64,000 nt of DNA from Taxillus chinensis (Eukaryota; Streptophyta; Magnoliopsida; Santalales; Loranthaceae): assembly GCA_023512835.1 (NCBI GenBank), contig CM042090.1, positions 17,686,356 to 17,750,355 of the forward strand, given 5' to 3'. The notes under the pieces are model-generated. The model made no database searches. It was not told the origin of the DNA and saw only the letters and a program-made list of their open reading frames with translations. Each line of letters opens with the position of its first letter. Positions within the stretch are counted from its first letter, which is position 1. Positions 1 through 11,203 of the stretch are shown piece after piece. The position numbers and the translations under genes are program-made.

Positions 1-404
1 TTAAATTTTACTATTTAAATCTATATTTAATGTACTTAATATATATATATATATATATGTCTATATGGCTATTCAAGAAACTTTTACTTAGTTTTTTTAT
101 TTATCCTTTGAAAACACCTATGCGTTGTTTTTTTACTTTTATTTTATTTATTCCTTTCTAGTTTAAACAATTTCCCCGTAAAATATATATATACTAGTTT
201 AATTTCCCATACAAATTTTCCATTAGGAGGTTTAATTAATCTTTCAAAAGTCGCTAACCTCAACGCTGTACGACGCCGCCACCACCTTCATCTTCTCTCT
301 CCTGATATTTATAATTATCAAACTGATCATTAAGTATGAAGCAATTAATCTCATGCATAGATCAAAATCAATATGATGGAATGGAACTCCACAAAATTAT
401 AATA

Positions 405-409
<5 letters not shown>

Positions 410-440
<31 letters not shown>
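410..440. repeat. (AT)n microsatellite
   Basis: An uninterrupted AT dinucleotide run of about 30 bases upstream of the CDL1-like kinase. It is likely to vary in length between individuals and can form a cruciform. Confidence 0.9.
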
Positions 441-444
<4 letters not shown>

Positions 445-498
445 CTACTGTTGTACCCTCAATCCAAATGCAAACTCTGGGTTAAGTTTGTTTACCAA

Positions 499-506
499 TG
501 ACGTCA
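499..506. promoter_or_regulatory. TGACGTCA bZIP-type element
   Basis: This is a perfect eight-base palindrome with an ACGT core, the preferred site of TGA-class and related plant bZIP factors. It lies about 1.7 kb upstream of the kinase start codon, so a role in regulating that gene is only an inference. Confidence 0.35.
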
Positions 507-723
507 GGTGGCAAAGTAACCACTTTTGGTGACCCATAATAGCTCTGCCTCTGTATTATTGTAGTCTGTAGAAGAAATAGGGCACCGGGTGGGCATCGAT
601 CCTCGTGACCTAAAGCCAGCCAGCTGTTAACACTTAACAAGCCAGCCAGCAAGCAGCCAATTTAGCACTACCTGGCAACGGCCACGTCACCCGATTGCCC
701 CATTTTTGGTGAGCCGATGAAAA

Positions 724-745
724 GTCAACGAATCTGGGGTCAACA
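724..745 (-). promoter_or_regulatory. Pair of W-box cores upstream of the kinase
   Basis: Two TTGAC-C/T cores lie on the minus strand about 15 bases apart, seen on the plus strand as AGTCAA and GGTCAA. Further copies occur near 1499 and 1948. WRKY factors bind this motif, and receptor-like cytoplasmic kinases of this subfamily are often connected to immunity. The motif is short and some copies are expected by chance. Confidence 0.3.
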
Positions 746-2239
746 ATTCCCTATCATATCCCAACAGCCGTTTCATCTTTCCCATGTGCCAACCGTCCCG
801 CAACTACATGGGTGAGTCGAGTACATTTTTATATATATATATAAATAATTTTAAAAAAAATAAAAAAACCGAAAACAACACAAATTTATATTCAGTTTTT
901 AAACCATGAAGAATATGTTAGATCATAATACACCGAGTCAGTCAGACCTAAAAAAATAAAAATAATATTTTATTATTTTTAATTTTATATTTTATATATT
1001 CAAAAACAACTATTATATCTTTTAAAAAAACAAATAAAATAAACATGCAATTGATCGTTTTTTAAAAATTAGAATACGCGCGTAATAGTACGCCTACTTA
1101 CACAAAATGTTTTTCCCGAATTTGAAGGGACTCACGTGAGGGGCAGCTGTACGCTAAAACCATTGCTCTGTACGAGGATATCCTACGCCCATGTCAATTT
1201 GGGTTAATTAAATTACCTCGATTAACGGCCGCGGTTTTTGTTGGAAACTTAACATCAACAACAAATTTTAATGCACTCGCCTAAGTGCTGTGCTGCACAT
1301 GGTGTGTTGATATCACACCACCACCTTGCAGATGACTTTTTTCACCACCTTAAATCCTTAATAATAATTATAAAAAATTTTGATTTTGTTTTTTTTGTTT
1401 TTTATAAAAAAAAAAAAAAACTCAGTCTCTATATGTGTCAGATTATCCTGTTTACATGCTTGCATTGATTGGCAAGGCTAAAACTCCTCGTTCCAATAAT
1501 GGTCAACCAAAAATTACTACCATTAGTTGCATGTTTTTACCGTTTTACAATTAAGTTTTCTTTTATTTTTGTAAACCTGTTTTGTGGTTATCAATTTAAT
1601 ATTTTAAAAAATATATAGATGAACCGTTTGTAAGAAACAAAAAATCTAAATCGTGAATAAACATTTTGGATGGAGTAATTAGCTAAGTATGGTTTTTTTT
1701 AAAAAAATGGTAAATATATATATATGTACATTTAAAAACAAAAAAGACCAGTCCTTAATATTATAAGTTAAAATCGTGATGCATTTTAATGTATTGTAAT
1801 ATCGGGCTTAAGAGGTAAACACTTCAAATGGATTAAATATGAGCCTTTAAAATCTAATTATTAAAACCGGCTCGCATTAAATATTTCATCCATAATCAAT
1901 TGAGTAGTACTCATCTAGCTAATCGCTTGAGCCAGTGAGGCAGTAACGAGTCAACTCGTAAATGAAGAGGGAAAAAGAGAGGAATGTGAGACGTTTAGGA
2001 ATCAGGGGTGTGAGAATGGAATATCCAACGATGCGAGGACTCCTCCGCAAAAGAAAAAAAAATACACAAAAAAACAAATAAACGAGGGAGTACTATTTAT
2101 GTATGACAACAGCCTGCGACTCTCCTACCCTCTCGCTCCTCCTCCGCGCATATCTTGTTCCTCGTACCCGTTTGTAATTGTCAGTGTTGAAGCTCGAGAG
2201 AGAGAGAGAAGAGAAGAAGAAGAAGAAGAAGAAGAAGCG

Positions 2240-5076
2240 ATGGGATGGTGTCCGTGTTCCGGGGGATCAGCAACAGATGTGGTGAAGAAGAAGAAGAAGA
2301 AGAAGCAGAAAAAGAAGCACGGGGATCATCAGATCCCACTCTCTTCAGGTATTTATGGCCTACCATTTTGCTTCTTTTTCCTAAATTGTCCAAATTAGGG
2401 GAGACTTGTTTGTGTGTTTTTGAACAATTGGTCCCTCCGTTTCTCTTAAAAAAGCGATTACAAGGCGCGGTTCCGTGAAACGTTTGATTCGCGTTCGTTT
2501 TGGACTCTGGAGTGAACAAATTTTATTTATTTGTACTGTTCCATGCATAAATTCGAATGTGTTGGGTAATTTGTCGGTGTTGAGATTTTCAAGTAAACAT
2601 GGGGAGCAATAAATTTTTGTATTGGATATTCAAATTTGTTGGGTAATTGCATGGTATCGAGATCTTTCTTCTTTATTTTAAAATTTTGGTGGCAATAAAT
2701 TGTTGTAGTCTGCTACTAACACATGTTCGATCACTTGGACGTGATTGATTCTTCGATAAATTAATGGGGCCTAAAAGTGGAAGCTCAATGTTCATGAAAG
2801 AACTAGAGGTACTTATATAAATCTAATATGGCTAGCTAACTACCGCCAATAAAATGGGTCACGTTCCTTCTCTGATCTTATTGTTTACTCTGGTGTTTCT
2901 AGCGTATTGGTAATAACATTAGTCTTTATTCTTCTAGTGGCCCTGATTGCTTTTTTTTCCCCCCTCTCTTTCTCATTTGTCAGAGAAACTAAAACTGAAC
3001 ATGTCAATAGATGTAAAGAGAGAGGCATCAAATGGAGGATCTGAACATATTGCTGCACATACATTTTCATTTCGTGAACTGGCAGTTGCCTCTAAGAATT
3101 TCCGAGCAGATTGTCTGTTGGGCGAAGGAGGTTTTGGTAGAGTTTACAAGGGGCGATTGGAGAACACTGGTCAGGTTGGTTGAGCTCATTAGATTTAACA
3201 CTTACGGAAAATGGGCCAAGATATGCCTCTGCTTGACTAGATTATATGTCAAAAATTTTGTCAATTATTAAATTATAAAAAAAATTGGTTGTTAATTTCT
3301 TGCAAAATGGAAAATTTTCCACAATTTTTTAAAGATGCCCAATTGGTTTTGGGTTAACACATTATAATTTCACTTTAACTGTTAAGACTTTCGTCTTTTG
3401 TTTGATTTAGATTGTAGCAATCAAGCAGCTTGACCGCAATGGGCTACAAGGGAATCGAGAATTTCTTGTTGAAGTGTTGATGTTGAGCCTTCTTCACCAT
3501 CCAAATCTAGTTAACTTAATTGGCTACTGTGCTGATGGAGATCAGAGGCTTTTAGTTTATGAATACATGTCCCTTGGATCTTTAGAAGACCATCTATACG
3601 GTAAGTGCAATTTTTTCTAGTTTAATATTTTTTACACGTACATGTAATTTTGCTATGCTTTCTTACAAGCTCATTTTTGCCCCAGACCTTCCGCCAGATA
3701 AAAAACAACTGGACTGGAACACAAGAATGAGAATTGCTGCAGGTGCTGCAAAGGGTTTGGAGTATTTGCATGACAGAGCAAGCCCTCCTGTAATATACCG
3801 AGATTTGAAGTGTTCAAATATCTTACTTGGTGAAGGATATCATCCCAAGCTTTCTGATTTTGGTCTTGCCAAATTGGGTCCAGTTGGGGATAAGACCCAT
3901 GTTTCCACTAGAGTGATGGGAACTTACGGCTATTGTGCACCAGAGTATGCAATGACTGGTCAACTTACGCTGAAATCAGATGTCTATAGTTTTGGAGTAG
4001 TTCTTCTAGAAATCATTACTGGCAGAAGAGCAATTGACAATTCAAAAGCTGCTGGGGAGCACAATCTGGTTGCATGGGTGAGAACCCTGACTGCTCCATT
4101 ATTACACATTTGTGCTATATAGACTTATTGTTCTCGGCATTCAGGCTGTCATGACCATATTAGAAGTCTCTTTCATATACAAACTCTAATGCTTGTGGTG
4201 GTCCTAACCTGTTTTTTGGGTAACATAGCAAGGGTTTGATCCGTTACTATTGAAGTGGCTACAAAATTGGATAGCAATAACCTTTTGGAAATTGGAATTG
4301 GTTTTGTTAGTTAATGCATCCTTATTAGTGAATTATTCACCCTCATTTACTAATTCAAAAACTTGACATCCTAAACTGTTTTTGGGTAACATAACTAGCG
4401 TTTTGATCCATGACTATTGAGGTGGCTACAAAATTGGATAAGTATGGACTTTTGGAGCTGGTTCAGTAAGTGCTTCTACATTCGGGAATCATTCACCTAG
4501 GGATGGCTGAGTCTATTGCTGAAGGGGGTCCAAATTCTGAAGCCTGGACATCTTCTTTGGGAGATATTGCTGGTTCGAGCTGAGCCAAATCTCGGTTGGT
4601 TTTGGCATCATTACTAAAGTTTGGGTATACAATGGTCTGAGATTGTGAAAACTTCTAGGGTTTGGAGGGTCTTTTCCCCTTTATGCAATTTGAGCATATT
4701 GATTTTCAATACTTGAAAAAGCACACCCTTCTTATTTATGCTTGTTGATGCGTTGTTGTAAGCTGAGCTCGAAGCATGTCAAAATTTTAAACTGTAAATG
4801 GGCGCCTTTTCTATGTTGCAGGCTCGCCCCTTGTTCAAGGACCGAAGGAAATTCTATATGATGGCTGACCCTATGCTCCAGGGGCAGTACCCAATGAGGG
4901 GCTTGTACCAAGCTCTTGCCGTTGCTGCTATGTGTGTCCAGGAGCAACCCACAATGCGGCCTCTCATAGCAGATGTAGTCACAGCTTTATCTTATCTCGC
5001 CTCTCAGAAATATGACAGCGAGAACAAGCCACCCTCCATGGGCTCGTTAGCTCCTAGGAACAGAAGGGATCTCTGA
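2240..5076 (+). CDS. CDL1: Receptor-like cytoplasmic kinase, CDL1/PBL7 type
   Basis: Five exons (2240-2348, 2984-3174, 3411-3600, 3686-4077, 4822-5076) join in frame to 378 residues. The product should be a serine/threonine kinase of RLCK subfamily VII. The glycine-rich loop is at about residues 83-93, the catalytic lysine at K105 (AIK), the catalytic aspartate at D203 (YRDLK) and DFG at 221-223; the activation segment and APE motif are intact. The N-terminus begins MGWCPCSG; Cys4 and Cys6 are likely palmitoylation sites for plasma-membrane anchoring. The start, the AIKQLD wording and the short tail after the kinase domain match Arabidopsis CDL1/PBL7 better than the long-tailed PBL27. Family members act downstream of receptor kinases in brassinosteroid and immune signalling. 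Odd feature: residues 16-26 are almost all lysine. The intron before the last exon contains an internal duplication. AATAAA occurs just after the stop codon. Confidence 0.93.
4206..4500 (+). repeat. Diverged direct duplication inside a kinase intron
   Basis: Two similar segments, about 4206-4352 and 4374-4500, lie in the same order within the 744 bp fourth intron of the CDL1-like gene. Both contain a near-identical stretch running from TTTTGGGTAACATA to GTGGCTACAAAATTGGATA, and both end near ATTCACC. The offset is about 169 bases. This looks like an old local duplication, not a mobile element. Confidence 0.75.
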
Positions 5077-5789
5077 CGAATAAAACTAGGACTACCTGAA
5101 AATTTTCCCCTTTCCCTTGCTATGTTGTACACAATTTGAGCATTGGGATCCTTGTATTTAAGTTCTATATATGGAAACTGGGCATTTTCTTGCTCCCTTG
5201 AACTGCAAAGTCATTTGATTATTGGTTATTACACACCTGACCAGCGAGGCTATTTTTGCTGCACCCTGACTGCTTTGCTTGTGGGCATTTGGTTTATGTG
5301 CAATTAAACGATTAGTAATAATAATTCTAAACCCTCAGTTTATCTACGGGTGAATCTCGTACGAAATGCAATTGGAGATGTATTACTATTGGTATTATAT
5401 TAGAAATTGGAGAAAACTGATGGAACCCTTGGCTTTGACCATCCAGGATAAGCCTCGCTCCTTTTGGCTTCAGGTGAGAGAACACGACAACATACTTGGG
5501 TTATTATAGATTATAATTTTTATTCAGAAATAGGAAGTAAATCATAAATTATTACACATCAAATCATGTTTATTCTTGCATTCTATTCGTTTCTAACAAA
5601 ATAATTACTATCTATTTATAAAACAGTGAAGGGTTTATATCACAGGCCTTTGATCCCTTTCTAAATTGAAATCACGGATTTCATCCCACTAAAATCTTTC
5701 CGCTGCTCTCGATCGAGCCTGCTTGCTGCAATCGAAATTTGACTGGCTCCAGGAAGCTAATTTGTCGTAATTTTGCCTACAGTTAATGG
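5077..5789. other. Convergent 3' intergenic region
   Basis: These 713 bases separate the 3' ends of the CDL1-like gene (+) and the TBC gene (-). They should contain both 3' UTRs. I see no coding sequence or recognisable repeat. Confidence 0.6.
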
Positions 5790-8700
5790 CTAGTTCTCTT
5801 GCACTTGTAGTCCATTAGGGGCTTTCTGCACAATGCTTGAACTCTGAGACTCATTACTGAACTTGTTATCAGTTGGTTCTTCAGAGTCATTGGGTTTCCC
5901 CTGCTGAAAGCAATGGAAGAAATTACTTCACATAAACTCAGTTAACCTACAATTAACTTGAAACATTTTTTCAATTGAATGAGGGGAGGGGAATTTATTG
6001 TTTGGATATCAAGGAACATATATCCATTGGGCAGTTATTATGCTTTATTGACACGTGTAACTTTTTTTTTACATCTTATTCCTTGATCATTAATCATGCT
6101 TGGATAAATTGATATATTTGATGTCAACTAAGAAAGAGCTTGCTTGCCTTGTTCCTATCACGCCAAGGAATTGCAAATGGTCTTCCTAGCAAACCAACTT
6201 TCCTTGCGGGCAGCTCGTGTGTTGGCTCTTGATTACTTTGTCCAAGTGGAGAATCTGGATTTAGTGAGCTACACCACAATGTTTTATGTATCACAAGACA
6301 TACATCATTAAAGGCGCAATTCACATGCAAATTGCAAAATAAATTAGGTGCATACTCGAGTATATTTGTGCAATTAAATCTGAGGTTTATTAAAACCAAT
6401 GTTAAAATTGAATTTTATCGACATGAACTGTGGACTGCATGCAGAAAGATCAATTATTACCGTGGTGAAGATAGTGCTTTAACTTGACCAGACTGATACT
6501 GAAGAGTTGCCTCTAGCATTGATTCAGCCATAACTGCCCTCTTCTCCATCTGAGCAAGTGACGCAAGGGCCGCTTCATATTTCTCCTGCAATTGCAGTTA
6601 AAAAAAAGTTACAATTGAAACCACATCAAAAATTGAACCCTAAAGCCAACTAATGGAGTAGGATGATAATTAACTGGAAGAATAAGAACAGTAACATTGG
6701 TGATGATTAAAAGGCCTCACGACCTAGAGTAACATTTGTTTTTAAAAATGAATAAAGAAAGTAAAAGAACCTGAAGAACTTGAGACGCATATCTCTGGGC
6801 AGCTGCATCTTGCTCAGCATATACTCGGGCATCTTCAGTTACCTTTTGTTCTTGTTCCACACGCATCAAAACCTATAAAATTGTTAAGTGAATTTGCAAT
6901 GACCATGGCATACCAAAAAGGAATCTTCAAAAGAGAAATTATGAATTGACCAGCCTGTAAGACACGATAAATGAAGCAAAAAGGATACCTGAAGCATGGC
7001 ACGTTCTTGCTCCTCTTTATCAGTGAGGGCTTGTTGAAGCTCTGCAACCTCTTGCTCTAATTGCTCAACCTGAACAAATGTGGGCAAGGCAGTCAGCATT
7101 TCACCAACCCATGCCATGCTACTGAAGCATCTAACCTGATAAAACTTTACTCAAAGCACCAAAATTTAGAAAATATAAGGCTAATTAACATACAATAGTC
7201 AAATCCTGACTTAGTAAACCACAAATTCGGAAAAATATTCACACACGCACTACTGTGCCATATGTAAGCATGGAAAACTGCGAAAGTTGTACACGAACTA
7301 GATTTTATGATAACTCTTGAATATCGGTAGTCAGAATAGAAATTCAAAAGAACTCCATCCCATTTGAACCCATAATAATAACAATAATCTAAATAGAATA
7401 TATGCTCAGGTTGTTTTGAAAAAAAAAAACACCTATTTCTTTCTAACTTTTGGTATTAATAGAACCATCATGACCAAAATTATACACTAAAAAGCATATC
7501 AAGTTCAAAATTATACAGGAAAAAAATTACTGCATCAATTCTGTAACTCAACCGAGGAAATCAAGATCCTCAATGACTTCTGTTTTTAAACCTAATTATA
7601 AATAATAAAAAAGAAATAAAAGACAGGGTATAGCAACAGCTTTTAAGGCTTTTTTTCAATAACAACGGAGATTCATATATTGTAAATTTTAACAGACAGA
7701 CTAATTAAAAAAATGGGGGTCTACACGTTTGAGTGAACTCTTAGGTACAAAGTCCCAATAACACGGCCACATGTCCAATGCGTTTTATCCATATTATATT
7801 GTGCATAACATAGCATAAAAAATGGGAGGAAAAGAAAAACAAGAGAATTTTTTGCACTTCTATTTGCAAATACCTACCCTTGCACTCAGCTGCCTCCTAT
7901 TGTCATGCTTAACCATCTCCATCAATGCTGTTTCCAGCTCCTCAGCTCTGGAAACAAGGCAGTTATGCATTCAATGTCACATAGGCTTACATTAGAATTA
8001 AAAGAAACTCATAACACAAATTTGAAGCAAATTAGAATTACTGCTTAAAGTCTAGAATGCAACATCTCTAGAGTTGGAGACACTAAAAAATTGCAACCAT
8101 TTATAGATTTATATGTAGTTACATTCAACTCAGTTGAAGATGTTATGGGCCTATTAGGTTGCATTCTCACACTGCTTTTCTGTTCAAAAAATAAAGAAAC
8201 AAGCCAAAAACCATTCAAAATTAATTGTTCCATATTTTATTTTTGAAAACAGTTTTCAAAAAGTCATTTAAAACATAAAAGTGACAACAGATTTAGACCT
8301 TTTCACTATTTTGTTTTCAAATTGAAACACAAATTGAAACTTTTTTAAATATTGCCTACATAAACTGTGCAATAGTACGCAAAGTACCACAAGGACAACT
8401 GCATTACATTTACAAAACCTAGAAAAGCCAATGTCTGGACAAATCTACTACATAATCCCAACCTTAGGATAGCAGATCTTTTCCCGTCCAGCAACCTACA
8501 CAATTCAACCTTCAACCACACCACCTGCATGTCACTCATACATTAGAAATTGAAAACGGCAAAAAAAAAAACACAGTATAGTTTAGACCAAAAACATAGA
8601 CAATCTAGAAAGACAAAATGATTTAATCCGATGCAAATCAATCCATTTATGAAAATACTGCATGGGTCTAATTTTCTTCCAACAACACAACACACTGTTG

Positions 8701-11172
8701 GTAATACAACTAAACTTTAAGACATGAAAGCTTAGCTTCATTAATGTCACGTGACATGGAAGCCACCCTCTATAATACGAACAGCTAATTGAGACGATGA
8801 ACTTCAAATCAAACTTGGATATCCCATTTATTAGACTTTTTTACTTCCTTCAAAACAGGACATTTAATACCCATTTCATTTCTAGCACTCAAGTGGTCCA
8901 ACGTTTATTCATCATTCAGTTGTGATTTTATTAAAAGGAAAAAAAGCTATACAAGATAGAGCTTGCCCTTGAAGTAGAGAAAAAAAAAAGGAAAAATACA
9001 TGTAAACAGCTCTCGTTGGAGGGAGCCATGAGCCCAGCCGAATACAAACATACATGATAGAGCTTGCTTTCATAAATTTATTATTGTGCAAGTTGCTCAT
9101 ATATAGAAAGTGTGTGAGACCATTTATATCCCAAAAGAATTAAATCTCTAAAACAATAATGCATTTCAAAACAAATTTTCAGAAGAAGGGAATATATATT
9201 TAGCAGTTCTATCAGTAATTCATTATTAGTAGACGGATCTCTGTCTTTGGCAGGCATCGAGCACAGGCTACAAGGGTTGCACAATTCACCGAACAAATAC
9301 CAAGCTCTTTGGTTTCAATTCTCAAAAAGAAAGAAGAAAAAACTTAAGCTACCTGTTCTTGAAGATCAGGAACAGTATCAACCTTTGAATCCCCTGTCAA
9401 ACTAAAAAGAATTTGACCATCAGGAGATCTAGACTCCAAACGAGATTCATTGCCATCAGTTTCTGTGCCAAACAAGAGATCATATTGTTATTTCTTACAA
9501 TCATCAATGATCCAAGGTCATGATTAAAACTAAATAGCTTAGATGTCAAAGCTAAACCCTGGGAATCTCTCCAAGCTTGAAGCCCTTTTGACCTTTCCTC
9601 AATTGCAGCCATTACAGAGGGCCTATGTTTCTCTCTCAACAGTTGCAATCTAGCTTCATTTACACTTTGGTAACCCATACAAGCTGTCAAGACTAGTTGA
9701 CTGCTATCAAATGTCGATCCAGCAAGGGACTGAAGCAAGGTAACCGCATCTCCTGCATCCTTTGTAGTAACTATAGCAGGACCTGCAGAGAATGAAATAA
9801 AATTTACAGTTTAGACTAAGGACTATGGGGGATTCTATGTGTGTGTAAAGCTAATAAGCAAACAAATTATTAAAAAAAATAAAATTACACAGTACCATAT
9901 AATTCCATTAGTGCCAGTGCTGTTCTAAAGAGCATGACACGAGTTCCTTCAAAAAGCAGCACATCCCAGACTCGAAGAACTGGAGAAGAGAAGACAAGAC
10001 AAAAATACCAAAAGAATTAGCAGCCTGGTGACCTATTAACACTATCAAGAACAGTGACAGTGCAGGCAGTACTAAGAAAACAAAGTTCAACATCTTTTCA
10101 AAAAATAAGAATTTTTTTTAATGAGCTTTGAATTTACGTGAGACACCATAGAATCTGACCACTTTCCCATGGAAGCATATTCACAAAAATGGAAAGGAAC
10201 CAGGGTCCAGTAACCCATGCAACCTGCACTCCCAGGTAATCCAGATGATGGACTGCGCCAGAAGCATGATGAATTAAGAACAAGTTTAAATTCATAGATA
10301 ATACAGTTGCAAATTGAAAGCACACTAGATTGGAAACAAACCTAATTTAGGGAATCTTTCCCGTACAAGCTCCTCGAAAACAAGTTGGTCCACCTAACAA
10401 CATGGAGGTAAATACAATACATCTCAAGTCTAGCACCAGAAATTTACAGTCACAAAGGTTGGCATTTGACTGACTTCCCTAATTTAGACACGACTGATAC
10501 GCAAAAGAAAGAAAAATACAACTTATTACTGTTGTTTCCGTCAGCATTATTTTAACATGTAGGGAAATTATTGTTTCTGTCAGCATTATTTTAACAGACC
10601 CCGGAAAATATAATACAAGGAAATTACCTGAGATTCTACCATTTCTTCAGAATAATACCCGTCAAAATAGTCATCTATAATGCCCATCAAAGTCCTGACA
10701 ATTCATTTTCTAAATTTTAAAAATATGATGGGTACATATAGACTGTTCAAAAAAATATTATGAGCACATAAAGCACACCCAATGAAGTATTCGCTTAACA
10801 GAAAATAGTAAACAGTCATACGAAAATGTAAAATGCAAGATTAATTATATTTCATAATCAGAAATCTTATATCCACTGGATTCCCAACTTTAGGCTAGCT
10901 AGATAGGATTTCGCACATACCAGAAGGCATTTTCTTCAGGCATCAGGAGTAGTAGCAAAGCTGCAAAGAAGTTCATGGCCTGTACACACATGATACCGAA
11001 AAGACTAAGCACAGGAAACACTACATATAGCAGAGTAATGAGCTTGATTAAGTAGGACAACAATACAAAATTGAAAATATTATCTACAATAATCAATCCC
11101 AAAATCAATGAAAAGTACAAAATAAAAATCAGGTTTTAACGACATATTTTGCAGCAAAATGTGTGTGTGTGT

Positions 11173-11203
<31 letters not shown>

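Larger units (their letters stand above)
1..2239. other. Upstream non-coding region of the CDL1-like kinase
   Basis: This AT-rich stretch contains no convincing coding sequence; the short open frames in it are low-complexity. It probably includes the promoter and 5' UTR of the kinase that starts at 2240. It holds an (AT)n run near 410-440, a perfect TGACGTCA at 499-506, several W-box cores on the minus strand and a CTCACGTGAG palindrome at 1131-1140. GA-rich and GAA-repeat sequence fills roughly 2195-2236, just before the start codon, as is common in plant 5' UTRs. The transcription start cannot be fixed from sequence alone. Confidence 0.5.

Noticed and set aside
1271..1468. 65-codon frame upstream of the kinase
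   Set aside because: Its sequence is poly-K/poly-F low complexity produced by A/T runs.
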